DNA of 39,526 bases from Rodentolepis nana (taxonomy: Eukaryota > Platyhelminthes > Cestoda > Cyclophyllidea > Hymenolepididae), in contig UZAE01000092.1 of the NCBI GenBank assembly GCA_900617975.1, forward strand, positions 1 through 39,526, given 5' to 3'. This document shows, in pieces, positions 20,357 to 32,249 of the stretch; within the stretch, counting starts at the first letter, position 1, and each line of letters opens with the position of its first letter. Under the pieces are notes generated by a model, which saw nothing but the letters and a program-made list of their open reading frames with translations, ran no database searches and had not been told where the DNA came from. A program made the position numbers and the translations under genes.

Positions 20357-23300
20357 CGGGACATAAAGGGGAAAATATAAATATAAATTAATTAATGTAT
20401 TGCTATCAAGCATTTCAACGACTCTAGACCTAGTTTGTATGAATATGTTAGATTCGAATGAAATAAACTGTGCGAGAAAGTAATAAATAAAAAAATCGAC
20501 GCAAACTGGTTGGGAAGTATTGTCGGCAACTCCAAATTACCCTAATCTTTTCTTATCATGATTAGAAATTAATGTTTGAAGACGAAAAATGCTTTTTTCC
20601 TCGATTGATAAACCAATACAGCTAAAAACATGAACTTGAACACTCGTAGGCATCAAAGTATATTCAAATACTTTTAATTTAAGTCGAAATGGTGCGAAAT
20701 GGAATTTAATAATACTAATAATGCTAAGTTAATTTATCATGATAATATGTAAATATAACAAAAAGTTAATTAAAACGCTACTGATCCCTTTCTTGTAACA
20801 GGATTTCATAAATCACAGTTTCTGGCTTTTAACCCAATTATTTAAACTTTTGCTGTTTTAGATATGCATAATCACTTTCATACTTAAAAAATAAAAATAA
20901 ATTGACTAAATAAATTAATTTTAAATTTAAAACGTTCCCAAATCAAAGTAAAATAGGCAACAGTAATAATATTTCATATGAGGTTCGTTGAAAATCTTTT
21001 AAATGAACCTTCGATTTCTAATTTCGTAAAGCTTATACTATCCAAGTAACACCAATTCGAATCCATCATGGAATAGTGTGATGTTTCCTCCAAAGTACCA
21101 CTGTCAAAGCAATATTTAGCAATCTCGAATTTGAAAATTTGACTATGATGCGAACGGAATGTTTAAAAGCTTGAAGATACTGCTCATTGTTTTAGTTTTG
21201 TTTTTATATTTATATGAGCTAATATATGCAAAAAAATAAATATAAAATCAGCATTTTCATTCCGGAAAACATGGCCTGGAGAAGTGGTACTTAAAATGAT
21301 GAATTACTTGAGCGATAATGCTCGTATGCCATTTATTTTAATGCAATGATAACAATAAATTGCGCGTGATTATTCAAGGTAAAAGTTTTATACTTCAAAC
21401 TTGCTCATAAAGACGTAAAAATGTTATAATAGGAATATCGTAGGCGAAATTAGAATCGGTAAAATTTTTTAAGCAGTCAATTTGCTTAAATAAATGTGGA
21501 CTTTATGTTCTACTAAGTCAAATTTCAAGGTCACGAATGAAAAAAATATTCGCTTATTTTATTCACAAAAGTCATATTACCTTTCATAATTAAATTGTAT
21601 GGCGTGACGCCCTCATGGTTAAATCAACTGAAAGAGTGCGAAAATGAAACAGTTAAATCTCGATTTTGAGATCAGGGTTTGTTTAAACTTTTATGATTAG
21701 CACATTTTGCAAGTTTTCCTAGCGGGTGGAATTAAGTTTTAAAGGTGATGAAAAATATTTTGCTTAATGGCTACTAGTTAGTGCGGTTTAAGGCGTGATG
21801 AAAGATGGCGAAACTGAGCTCTACAATGTTTAAAAAGGGCAAGACTGTGTCTTTAAGTATATCAAGTAGGAATTTCAAAAGTATAACATATTATCGAATA
21901 AAGTTCAAAAAATTGAATTTTTAGCATGATAGAAATTGAAATACAAGGTGGCTTTGCACTTATCGCATCTCTAGAGAATGATATTTATTAGGCCTTGAAA
22001 AAGTATAAGTAAACTATTTCATCACATTACTTGATTTAATTAAAATATTATTGATTTCAATATTGACAGAAAATAAATGAGACAACTTTGAAAATAAAAC
22101 AAGGGAATAATAACTTCGTTTTTAATTTAAACTCAGGTTAAGGATGTGTGCAATGCAATGAGCAGTGAAATCTTACAATTTAATATTATTTGAAAAATTA
22201 TACAAAATTAGATGTGACATAGATAATAGAATAACCATTTGATTCGTTTTTTGCAACAAGATACAAACATATCGGTCGCTATGGTCAACCTTGGAAATTA
22301 CCAATTTTGGCATAATCTCACGTCATGTAAGTTGGAGTCAAATGATAGAAATTAAAATTTAAGATATGTTAGTGAAAATTTTTTCTTTCTTACGTACACT
22401 TTGGTACATATAGAATAAGACGCGTGGTATGACTTAAATGGGAAAATATTCCTTATTGATAGCTGAAAAGTACAGGGTAATTAATATTTATCAGATGACC
22501 GACACCTCAATCCACGTAAATCTGCTTTAACTTTCGTTAACACCTACGAATTACTTTAACTGCTAGTTCAAGGCATATTTACTAACTGATATGGGGCAGT
22601 TATATTGGCTAGTGTTCAATTTAACGGGAAATAATTACATTAAAAGACACATTTAGTAAGGAAAGCACTGATTGCTTAGAAATCAGTCATTCAATAACAA
22701 GAGACTGGCATGGTGACACTAAATCGTTGTATAGTATTTGATAGATCAAGCATTTAAATGACGCCTTGAACCAACAGCCCATAGACGAACCCTTGGGAGT
22801 TGTATACAAATATGTTCAGCTTGTTTACTTATTAATTCTATTTTTGTGTTACTAATATGAAACATTAGTTTATTTTACCCAATATTAGTTACGTTGAAGG
22901 AATTTAAAACTAAAATGCGTTTTTCATTGTAAGCAAAAGATTAGTAACTCTACTATGACATGACTATTAAACCGATTCAATATAACTTTTTGTCAACTTT
23001 TGGGAGGATGGTGGGGAGGAGGGAAGTCAAAAGAGGTGGTCTTTGTTTATAAATGCAAAATAATCTACATCAAGTTATCTCATTAACTCTCTCAAAATCC
23101 TTAATTCAATACTATTTAACGAGACCCCCTTCCTCCTGATCCAATAAAACCAAGATTATTCATCCTTTTTTCTCTGACGAATTTCTATCGTAATATCATA
23201 TGAATAAATACAATTTCAACCCATGGTTATAAAAATAAAAGCAAGGTAACCCTTATCGTTACTTATACAGATGAAGGCTGAACCAAAGAAGCGGGAAACT

Positions 23301-24416
23301 GCATCCTCAATTTAGTTTTACAACTAACTATGACGCAAAGAATAAATTAGATTGAGTAAAATCCACATAAATCTTTAGTTACTTTAAAGCCAGGTGAAAG
23401 TTTCATTTAAACTAAAATGTTGGCATTGTGGAGTCCAATTACGCCACGAAAAAACTAGGGATTCAGATGATCAGTCAGTTAAATTTTAAGGTCATTATCT
23501 GAGGGTAATTAATTTCTCAAAAATTCTTCTCCCACAATCTTACTTTACAATTATTATCTATTTTTAATAAGTTTTGAAATAATTTTAAGTAAAAATGATC
23601 TCAAAAAATCTTGTCAGGTCATAAGGATGGGATTTAAGATGTTTTAATGAAGTACCTAACAATTGTAGAATGGGAAAGAAAGAGCGAATCAGTTATGGAG
23701 CAAATCAATGCTACACTAAATGCCGCAAAATTTGAAATTAAAGGGCGCAACTTCTAGACGCCTACCGATATCGAAATTACACTTAAATTTTTATTAACTA
23801 CCTTGCAGAAGCGGGCATTACTTTGTGAAATTTTAAAAGAACACGATTTTTAATAATTGGTTTTGACAACTTTTGCTTAGTAATGTCAAAGATTTCTTAA
23901 CTAAAATCGTCTAGCTCTAACCGGCCATTAAGAAAGTGAACTCACACAAAATGGCAGAAAATCGCATCACTAACGTCTGCTATCTCTGAGGTTTATGCAC
24001 ATTGGCAATTTGCTAGATTCACCAATGTAACTCATGTTATTGCATGGGTGGAATGAGTGAACATGCTATAATTTCTCTTAGCAAATTAATGAAACGTCAA
24101 AATAATCAATAAAGTGTAAGCAACTTTTGTACAGTTGGAAATATATGGCAGATGAAATTCAAATTTTCAAGTCCAAAACTTGACCAAAATGAACAATTGT
24201 GTAATTTTATGAATTTTGCTGAGCAGTGGGAATGAGTTCCCCACTTCTAAATTAAGATGTTTCATTAAAGTCAGGTAATAATAAATGCGGGGGGGGGGGT
24301 ACGTATATATTTGCAAATGTTAAGTATTTACTTAAGATGAATTTTTTGCATATTAGACAAAATAACAAAGGGCCTTGCAATGAAAAACTTTAGCATTTTG
24401 TTATTGAATGAACCTA

Positions 24417-24420
<4 letters not shown>

Positions 24421-24449
<29 letters not shown>
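24421..24449. repeat. (AT)14 microsatellite
   Basis: Uninterrupted AT dinucleotide run of about 29 nt. Confidence 0.95.
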
Positions 24450-24454
<5 letters not shown>

Positions 24455-26415
24455 TTAATCTGAATTCCATTCCCCTTCTTACAGATAATTTTGATGGATC
24501 ATCTTTTGAATAGTGAAATTTGAAAAATTGCGTTGTCAGAACTTTTTTAAATCCGTCAATTTGGTGAATAAATAATTCCTACGAATTAATGATTTAATTG
24601 TAAACTCCTTTACTGCATGCTTTACCACCATTAACGATTTCCAAAACAAACGTTTATTTATTTGTTTATTTTCATTAATGTCAGAGAAAGTGTTAAACAG
24701 GGTTAAGAATGTTTAAATGTATTAAATTCAAACACGCAAATGTCTCAGGAAGCCTTACATGTGCTTGCTAGTTTTTTTCTGAAATTTTATCGTATATGTA
24801 TATATTCACTATTGATATCGTAGATATGAGACAATGATTAACTTGACAGACTCCTAAGATAACATAGAGAACTCTTAGAATGATTACGAAACCATAAAAA
24901 TTTGGCAGACTATTTATATAACTATCAAACAAGTATCTCATCGTGTGGCATATTATTTCTTTTTGTGGAAAACAAGAAAATTATTTGATATTATGTGTGA
25001 TTTTTTCGGGAAGTAATCTCTCTTTTCACTTCTGCACCCAACGAGCAACACTTTTGCACCAAAACAAAATGCCCTCCAACAAAATTTTGTCTTACAAAAT
25101 TGGTGCCATTCAAATGATATAGTAAGTAATAATTTAAAAAAGTCACCGAAATTCACCATCGGTACATGCGCTCTGCAGTAAGATTCAACAATCTTTTGAT
25201 CCAAGTTGATTCGCAGCAAACCAGAAAAGCAACCCCCCCCCCAACATGATAAACTACCAGCCAATCATGTTGACAAACAAAGTTAGCTGAAATGATTGTT
25301 AAGTTGGAAGCGCGTAATTGACGTACAAGGCTTGTAATGACGCGCATTAACATTGGAACCATCGAGAAGGCATAAATCCTATGCTGTGCTACTAAAATAC
25401 ATAGCATTTTATCATTCGAGACTTTTTAACCCTATTCAAAGCCCATTTTATTTATTTATAGAAACTCACTTAAACGAGAAATCAATATTTTTGTTACTTT
25501 TTTAGAAAGATGCCCTTGAATGGTTTACTGAATACTCTTTTAGATTCTGAAAACACAGTGGTTTACAAACGTGCTTACTCCAATAGCGAGAATTATGAAT
25601 TGCAGCCAAATTTAATACCACAGATTTAGCTCATATCAAATAATTATTGCAAATTAATATGAATGGGTTTTCATCTAGTTAACTATCACCTATAGTTACC
25701 TCTGCTTCAAACCTCAAAAATTAATAAATATTTTGGGTTTTAGAAGTTGTGTGCACCTGCGTTTTTTTCATCTGTTCAACTCAAGAGTACTCGCTAATGT
25801 AAATTCTCAAAATTTTATCGTGATTTTGAAGGTTACGTGAATATGAATAGAATCTTCGCCACTTCACTTTTGATTACTGCTCAATTAAACAAATTTGTTT
25901 AAGGTTGTGCCAGAAAAAAAATAAAACACACGCGCCAAAATTCATCAAAGAAAATGTCTAGTTTAATTCATATTACGTTGCCAAACAAAACGTGATTTGA
26001 GTGATCTAGGAATACATTCTCTGAGATCATCAAATCAAATCACATTTAAAAAGGACTCAGTTGAGCATGAAAGCTCCTAAGCTTTTACAAAATTATTAAT
26101 AATTAATGCTAAATAAAATAAAAGCATTTAGGTTCAAATCTTTAAAACAAATAACGTTATTTTGATTATGATTAGTAAAAAATAACGATTTACCATTTTA
26201 AATAAATATCGGAATGAAAAATATAAATATTTTAAGTTGTTTTGATGTAAGATTTTAAACAATTCTTTCCTTGCATTAGAGACCAGCTAACGTGTTTGAG
26301 ACTTCATCAAAATGGATCAATTTTTAAAGAACTATAATGCCTAGCACACTGTTAGAAACAACCTAATGTGGGAAGTAGATAACTAAGTAATTTCGCAGGT
26401 CGATAATAACGACTC

Positions 26416-26731
26416 GGGGTGTGTGATAGACTTACCTCCACGTGGTGCACCCTGGGCAACGTATACTCATACGCAAAAAAGTCTTTTAACTGGCAGTTGA
26501 CTTCTCACTTCAAACTACCATCACCTCACTGTATGTTATATTCGACATAGTACCCACCTCACCTTTTTTCTACCTTTGTGTCTGTCTCGTTTACATCTTT
26601 GAAACACTCTTCGGTTCCCCGACCCCCTCTCGACCTTATTTCAATTTGATGTACCTTCCTCTCCGTGAAGCTTGAAGTCAACTAAGGGGCTAATGACAAC
26701 CATCAAGACGCCCGCCATTTGATATAAATAA
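26416..26731 (+). mobile_element. SINE-like retroposon, copy 8
   Basis: Full-length plus-oriented copy with a perfect 13 bp target-site duplication, ATAATAACGACTC, at 26403-26415 and 26732-26744. The 3' end is GATATAAATAA. This copy sets the element's boundaries most clearly. Confidence 0.95.
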
Positions 26732-26744
26732 ATAATAACGACTC

Positions 26745-29700
26745 AGTTTCATTGTATTGTATCTGCAATGAATGGGGTAGAACTCATAAGAAGTTTTTCA
26801 TACATTATTCCCCACTAGGGGAAACCTTTGGTTGCAAAAATCATCAGCTTGATAATGCTAATAATGTAATAAGTTCAAGGAAGCACAATAGAACCAGAAC
26901 AGCACAGATATTTTAAGAAGATATTTTTAATTTTGAAATCGCAAACTAGGACCTCCTTCAATTTTTCTAAAGCTCTTATCTCAGGTATAAATGCCATGGT
27001 TATAGCTTCCGAAGTATTTCAGACCGGCCAATCAGCACTATTTAAAGTTCTGAAGAAAGTCTTTATACTTACATTTAATAAGTAAACCGTTATAGGTAAG
27101 ATTTCAATTCCAGCTGCGAACAGCAAGATAATGTTAATCAACGAAATGCAAAAAAATTGAAATTAACAAAAAATATCATTTACGTATACAAATTGGGATA
27201 AAGCTTTCTAAGACCATATTGGAGATAAGACATAGTAAGCATGCCTCAATTGTGGTTAGCCATACTTCTACTGTTTAGAAAGGAAAATGTAGTCCAATCT
27301 AGTAAAAACGTGAGCTATTAGCGATAGACGCGTATTTTAATGAAACAATGTGCCGATATCCCAGCTGAGAAAACTGAAAGCTCTAGTTTTTATTGGTCTT
27401 GGAAAGCCTGCATATTTTCCAACACCATGAAGGGTTGATCAAGTAAAACACGCGTGCGATGGAAAATTCTGAAAAATGCGGATAAACTACTGACCGGACA
27501 GAAAGCAATTATGGATAGTATACAGAGGCCTTCAGCTAAAAAGCGATTATTTCTCCTCCAATGTAAACTTAGATGTATTTAACATAAAAGTATTTTGCTC
27601 AGGTTTACAAAGTCTCCACACTTTTGTGTCCACGCTATTTTAATCATAGCCTTGGTAATTTTGGTGAGAAATTCATGTTAGAGGATTCTGAGAGAAGGTA
27701 ATGGCATTTTCAGCACAAAGTGGCCAGCTGAGACGAAGACCAAAGACCGGTTAACTGCAATTCCCCTGCAGCATGAGCTACTGAGATAATTAGAGGGGTT
27801 AATCGACATTACAATTGCAATGAAAAGAAAAAATGAATAAATTCGAAACTACGGCAAGGGTAAAAGGTTTGATTATATTTTGCCCTTGATTATTTCCCCC
27901 TTCCCCCACGGGCCATCGTCAATTTAGCCGAATGTTCTTCGTCGATTTATCTCCCATTCAAGAATTCACTCACCTAATTGATGGAGTTCCAATTAGCTTC
28001 TTCAAAATGAAAGATTTCGTTGGAAATTCTCCATCAACTTTCAGGTGGGCCGATGCCAAAAATTCACGAGAGCAAATTTCAGTTTTTGGCTCTTTGATAA
28101 TTGTTCGCTTCTTGTGACAAATTCGTGGGAATTCCAAAGTGTATTCTTATTTCGCTTAAAATTCTTCTTTGAGCTGGGTATTAGTTGTGTCATCTGACTG
28201 ACTATTGGTTCACATAAATGGGACGCGCCTCTTAGTGAATTCGAATTTCGTTTCTCACATCGACTGTTCATTTCTTTTTTAGCCATGCAACTTACAATAA
28301 TGACATTTGTGCCTATAAAATAGAATGAAATGGAGACCTTTACAAAGCTAGCATTAACTTTGAGATTTAGGGAGAAATGAAACTGTCTAGAACAAATTTT
28401 CACAAGAAAATTGATTGATATAATTTTGGCAACCCAAGTTCTGATGATTCGTGTCAGTATCACATTTGAAGCTCAATTTTCTGCAATCGTTAGGAATATT
28501 ATCCAGTCTGATTTTACTACTTTCTTCATGTATTTTGTTGATTCGATGATAGACACTCATTTGACAAAATTCTCGAACGACGGACCATCTAGTCTTTATC
28601 GTGTTAGTTAGATCTACTTCTGATTCATAGCGTAACTCATATGCCTGAGATAAGTAAATAGTAGATACTTCCGTTAGTGTGAACATAACTTTTGCGAACT
28701 GTCCATACAGAATCACATGATTTTCCTACTGTTCCTTTGAATAAAGTTAATTTTTCTCCAGAATGAAATTACATTTGTCAGCAATATGTGCTACTTATAT
28801 GAATGTTTGAATTTCGGGATCATTCAACATTTGGTAACTCCCTTTTATAACCTAAAAATCGATATTTCAGCTGTAAAAAGATGGAAACACGATTCTTCTT
28901 TGACCTGGCCATTACTGAACATGAACTTTGCCCAGCGAAGCTTGAATTATGCTAATTCACTTAGGCAATTCCAAACTTATTTAGTATATTAATAGGAATA
29001 AAAAGAAAAAAGTGAAATAAAATTAGAGTTATTGTGGAGTGGTTTGGTAGATCAAAGATATGACCCAAAGCACTTCGTTTAATCAGACAATAATACTCTA
29101 AACGTTGAGTTATCAGTAAATAGTAACATCTTTTGATGACGTTTCCACAGAGAAAACATTAAAGAAATGTCATTTCAGACTTGTTAAACTGTCGAATTTT
29201 TTAAAGTTACTATTCGATACTTTCAATTGAAAGTTTTACAACAGGTAATTATGATACAGCTTAGCCTTCTTCCTACTAATATTGTTTTACTTAATTTATT
29301 TGACTCCTTTTATTGCAGATCTCTCATTCAAATCTTACATGCCCAAGGGTCACAACTTAATAGAATGGTACATTTTTACAAGCCTAAGATCTATAGTTCC
29401 ATAAAATCTTACATTAAAAATTACGAGCCATTTGATCAAACTACAACGTTCTCGCGGAATAAATTTAACCATCCATAAATTTCATTATGGAACAAGGAAA
29501 AATTATTAGGATTTTTACCTTAAATTGAGAAGCAAAAATTGCTCTTAAAGGTGAAAAGTATGCGAAATAAAAAACTTTAGACAAAAGAAATTTTATAAGA
29601 AAATTCTTTCTCAGAGAATGTCGCAAAATGGTCGCATTAATTTTAAAAGAAATTAATTCATAGAACAAAATACATTCGTATATATTTCAGAAATGGGCTC

Positions 29701-30424
29701 TAAAGTTGTTAAAATAAATTATTTGAGCCCTAAAAGTTTCTTGAATTAAATCAATTGGAAGAGTATTGGAGCAACAAGAGCATCAAAAATTTTTACTTTT
29801 AATAAATGATGCTTCAAAAACATGGGCAATAGAGTCAGTCACCACACCCTTAGCTACATATTTAATTGTTAATATTCTGAAGACTAAGTAAATTGATACA
29901 TGCAATTGAGAGACTTTTTGTGTTCAGCTTCAAGTTCAGCGCTGTCATCCAAAACACAAATGAATAGCTCGCAAAAGACAACCAATCTATGATTAAAAAA
30001 GTGATTGCAAAAGTCATTTGGTTACATTAAATGCCTTTAGAAGTGTGTGTGTTATTCACACGTAAGGATTGTAAATTCCTTCAAGCCATTAAAACTAAAA
30101 TAAAACTAGACAATATCTACTAGACACCCAGTAGCTATGACGGAGACACTTTTGACACCACCCAAACTTGAAAATTGTATCTTAGCTTAAAATATTAGAA
30201 ATGACAGGTAAAGTGCAGATAAACAAAGACATTCGCTTTCCAAAACCAGTAAAATGTCATGGAAAAAATTCTCAAATATTTAAAAAAAGATATAGAAACT
30301 TCAAGGATGAAATTTCAATGTATTTTAAACGCCCCTAGTCTCTGACGTTTCTATCTTAATTTAATAACAACAATAAATGAAAAAACTTTAAACATGTGAA
30401 TTAAAAGCGTAAAGTATATCATAT
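26745..30424. other. gene-free stretch with clustered open frames
   Basis: Between about 27.9 and 29.7 kb several frames of 60-140 codons overlap on both strands (the longest is minus 28041-28463). None shows a domain I recognise. A CAG/GTAATT...TTTTATTGCAG pair at 29242-29322 looks like a small intron, but joining across it gives a stop soon after in every frame I tried. I do not call a gene. Confidence 0.4.
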
Positions 30425-30433
30425 AATAATCGG

Positions 30434-30701
30434 AGCGTGAAGTCAACGGCCAAAAAAAGTCTATAAACTGACACTTGACTTCGAACTACCATGATCCGAC
30501 TGCATGTCATATTCGACCACTTCCATAGTACTCACCTTTCCTTTTCCTCTACCTTTGTGTCTGTCTCGCCCTTAACATCTGTTATTCACTCTTCTGTTCC
30601 CCCTCTCGACTTTATATGACTTTGGCGTTCCTCTCCACTGTAAAGCCCGAAGTCAACTGAAAGACTAATGATAACTAACATAAAGCCTGCCATGTGATTT
30701 G
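30434..30701 (+). mobile_element. SINE-like retroposon, copy 9 (5' truncated)
   Basis: The match to the family starts only at about 30446 (ACGGCCAAAAAAAGTCTATAAAC), so most of the head is missing while the 3' end is kept. This is the usual pattern of incomplete target-primed reverse transcription. AATAATCGG at 30425-30433 and AATAATAGG at 30702-30710 may be the target-site duplication. Confidence 0.8.
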
Positions 30702-30839
30702 AATAATAGGTATATTAATCATTTCATAATAAAGAGCTTGTGATTTAATAATTATGCATATACGTTATTTTTAAGTATGGAGAAAAGTAACGTTTAGTAG
30801 ACTATTACCTGGGCTTCTATGGTTGGAGGGGAGGAGGGT

Positions 30840-30869
<30 letters not shown>
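30840..30869. repeat. poly(G) tract, 30 nt
   Basis: The longest homopolymer in the window, preceded by GGAGGGGAGGAGGGTG. It produces a poly-glycine start in a 66-codon frame that is not a gene. Confidence 0.95.
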
Positions 30870-30870
<1 letters not shown>

Positions 30871-31890
30871 GGAAATACTCGTTGGTCAGAAGATCATAAA
30901 AAACTATTTCTTAAATACAAATTTTGGAAAAAAACTTTTATTGAAGCTCATTATTGTGGCAACATTAATGCTAAACACACAGGCACCATAAAAATCATAG
31001 GGTCTGATGAAAAACGAAACTAGCTAAGTTTAGGAAAAATGTTTTTTAATTACTTTGAAAAATCAACAATTATTAAGATTCGGTGACCTAAAAGTGGATT
31101 TCTGCTTTTTTAAAACAATTTTTTTCGCAACTCAACAATTTGAGCCTATTCTTACAAAATATTGATTCATGAATGCTAAATTCCTTAATGGAATTTAAAA
31201 TGGCTTTCTTATTTAATTTTAAGTAGCATGTCTACACACAGTTGAAAACAATTGCCGCAAAAATACTCATATGTTATTCATTTTCTTCTTGGGGCCTTAA
31301 AAAGTTAATTTCTAAGGGGGAATATGTTTGTAATTGAATTAAGTAAACCTGGAGGACATAGACTTACCTTGACTAGGAAATTAACAACTGCTCTATAGTT
31401 GAGTTCGCCCCCATCCCCTTACGAAATGTAGAAGGGCTCATCACCCTAAATCATGAACAGAAAATTATCAGATATTTTCATGAGTTTACGTCTACTTGTC
31501 TACGCAATTTTAAACTTGAGAGTTTTGGAAACACTGCATTAATCAATAAAGCACCTCCATGTTATCGTAAAACTCAAAATTAAGCTAACTGTGCACATTC
31601 AAATGCTTGCGATACATAAATAATAGTCTAAGTGCCTTTAGACTCAACTTACAATCACTAAAAGTTATTGGAGGTTGTTGTTGAAAAAAACCAATCACAG
31701 CGCTCTTTAACTACTATCGTTACTTCATTTTGATTCACAATAGACGTGCTATTGTTTTACATTTAATTCGAAATTTGAGATAAAAGGTGGATTAAGGAAA
31801 ATGATGATAGTCAAAGTTATTAGTTAATTTTACTTGAAAAGATTTTCTTCAAAGCAAATTTAATATTAAAAGCAATCTTTTCAGAAGTTT
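30870..31890. other. intergenic stretch, no gene seen
   Basis: AT-rich DNA between the G30 tract and SINE copy 10. I see nothing in it. Confidence 0.45.
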
Positions 31891-31903
31891 ACTTAAAACA
31901 CGT

Positions 31904-32236
31904 GGGGTGTGCGTTAGACTTACCTCCACGTGGTTCACCCTGGGCAACGTATACTCATACGGCAAAGAAGTCTATAAACCGGCAGTTGACTTCTGACCTC
32001 AAACTACCATGACCCCACTGTATGTCATATTCGATTATTTCCACAGTAGTCACCTCGCTTTTTCCTCTGCCTTTGTGTCTGTATATCTGTCTTTTTTACA
32101 TATTTGAATCTCTCTTCTGCTTCCCCTCTCGAATTTTTCTCACCTTGATATTCCTCCCCCCCTCTGTGAAGCCCGAAGTCAGCTAAAGGGCTAATGATAA
32201 CTATCGAAACGCCTGTCGTTTGATATAAATACATAA
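31904..32236 (+). mobile_element. SINE-like retroposon, copy 10
   Basis: Full-length plus-oriented copy. Flanks ACTTAAAACACGT at 31891-31903 and ACTTAAATCATGT at 32237-32249 form a target-site duplication (11 of 13 match). The tail is TGATATAAATACATAA. A 69-codon minus-strand frame in it matches that of copy 1 in part and reflects the shared repeat. Confidence 0.9.
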
Positions 32237-32249
32237 ACTTAAATCATGT

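Larger units (their letters stand above)
18194..26402. other. 8.2 kb AT-rich gene-free stretch
   Basis: No supported gene, RNA or SINE copy in this interval, the longest SINE-free run in the window. It holds (AAAT)n/(AT)n at 19597-19629, (AT)n at 20321-20353 and 24421-24449, G11 at 24289-24299 and C10 at 25233-25242. Two overlapping minus-strand frames at 24953-25407 (103 and 84 codons) have no recognisable domain and one crosses the C run. Confidence 0.5.

Noticed and set aside
26125..26150. AGGTTCAAATCTT, similar to a tRNA B box
   Set aside because: There is no A box at the right distance and no cloverleaf around it. I found no tRNA gene in the window.
26500..26560. Loose A-box (TGGCAGTTGAC) and B-box-like (TATTCGACCAC in other copies) in the middle of the SINE
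   Set aside because: They match the Pol III boxes only partly, vary between copies, and are followed by T runs, so a tRNA origin is not supported.
27932..29668. Cluster of overlapping frames, with an intron-like CAG/GTAATT...TTGCAG at 29242-29322 and a frame reading FKSYMPKGHNLIEW that faintly recalls piggyBac transposases
   Set aside because: Only a few residues match, no DDE-type or Cys-rich regions were found on either side, and the spliced frames hit stops quickly.
2995..31023. Glycine-rich frames at 2995-3192 and 30823-31023
   Set aside because: The glycine runs come from poly(G) tracts; the remainder is unremarkable AT-rich sequence.
182..32234. Frames of 65-91 codons at 182-533, 5970-6191, 18021-18218 and 32025-32234
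   Set aside because: They all lie on the complement of, or run out of, SINE copies and partly resemble each other only because the repeat is shared; other copies break the frame.
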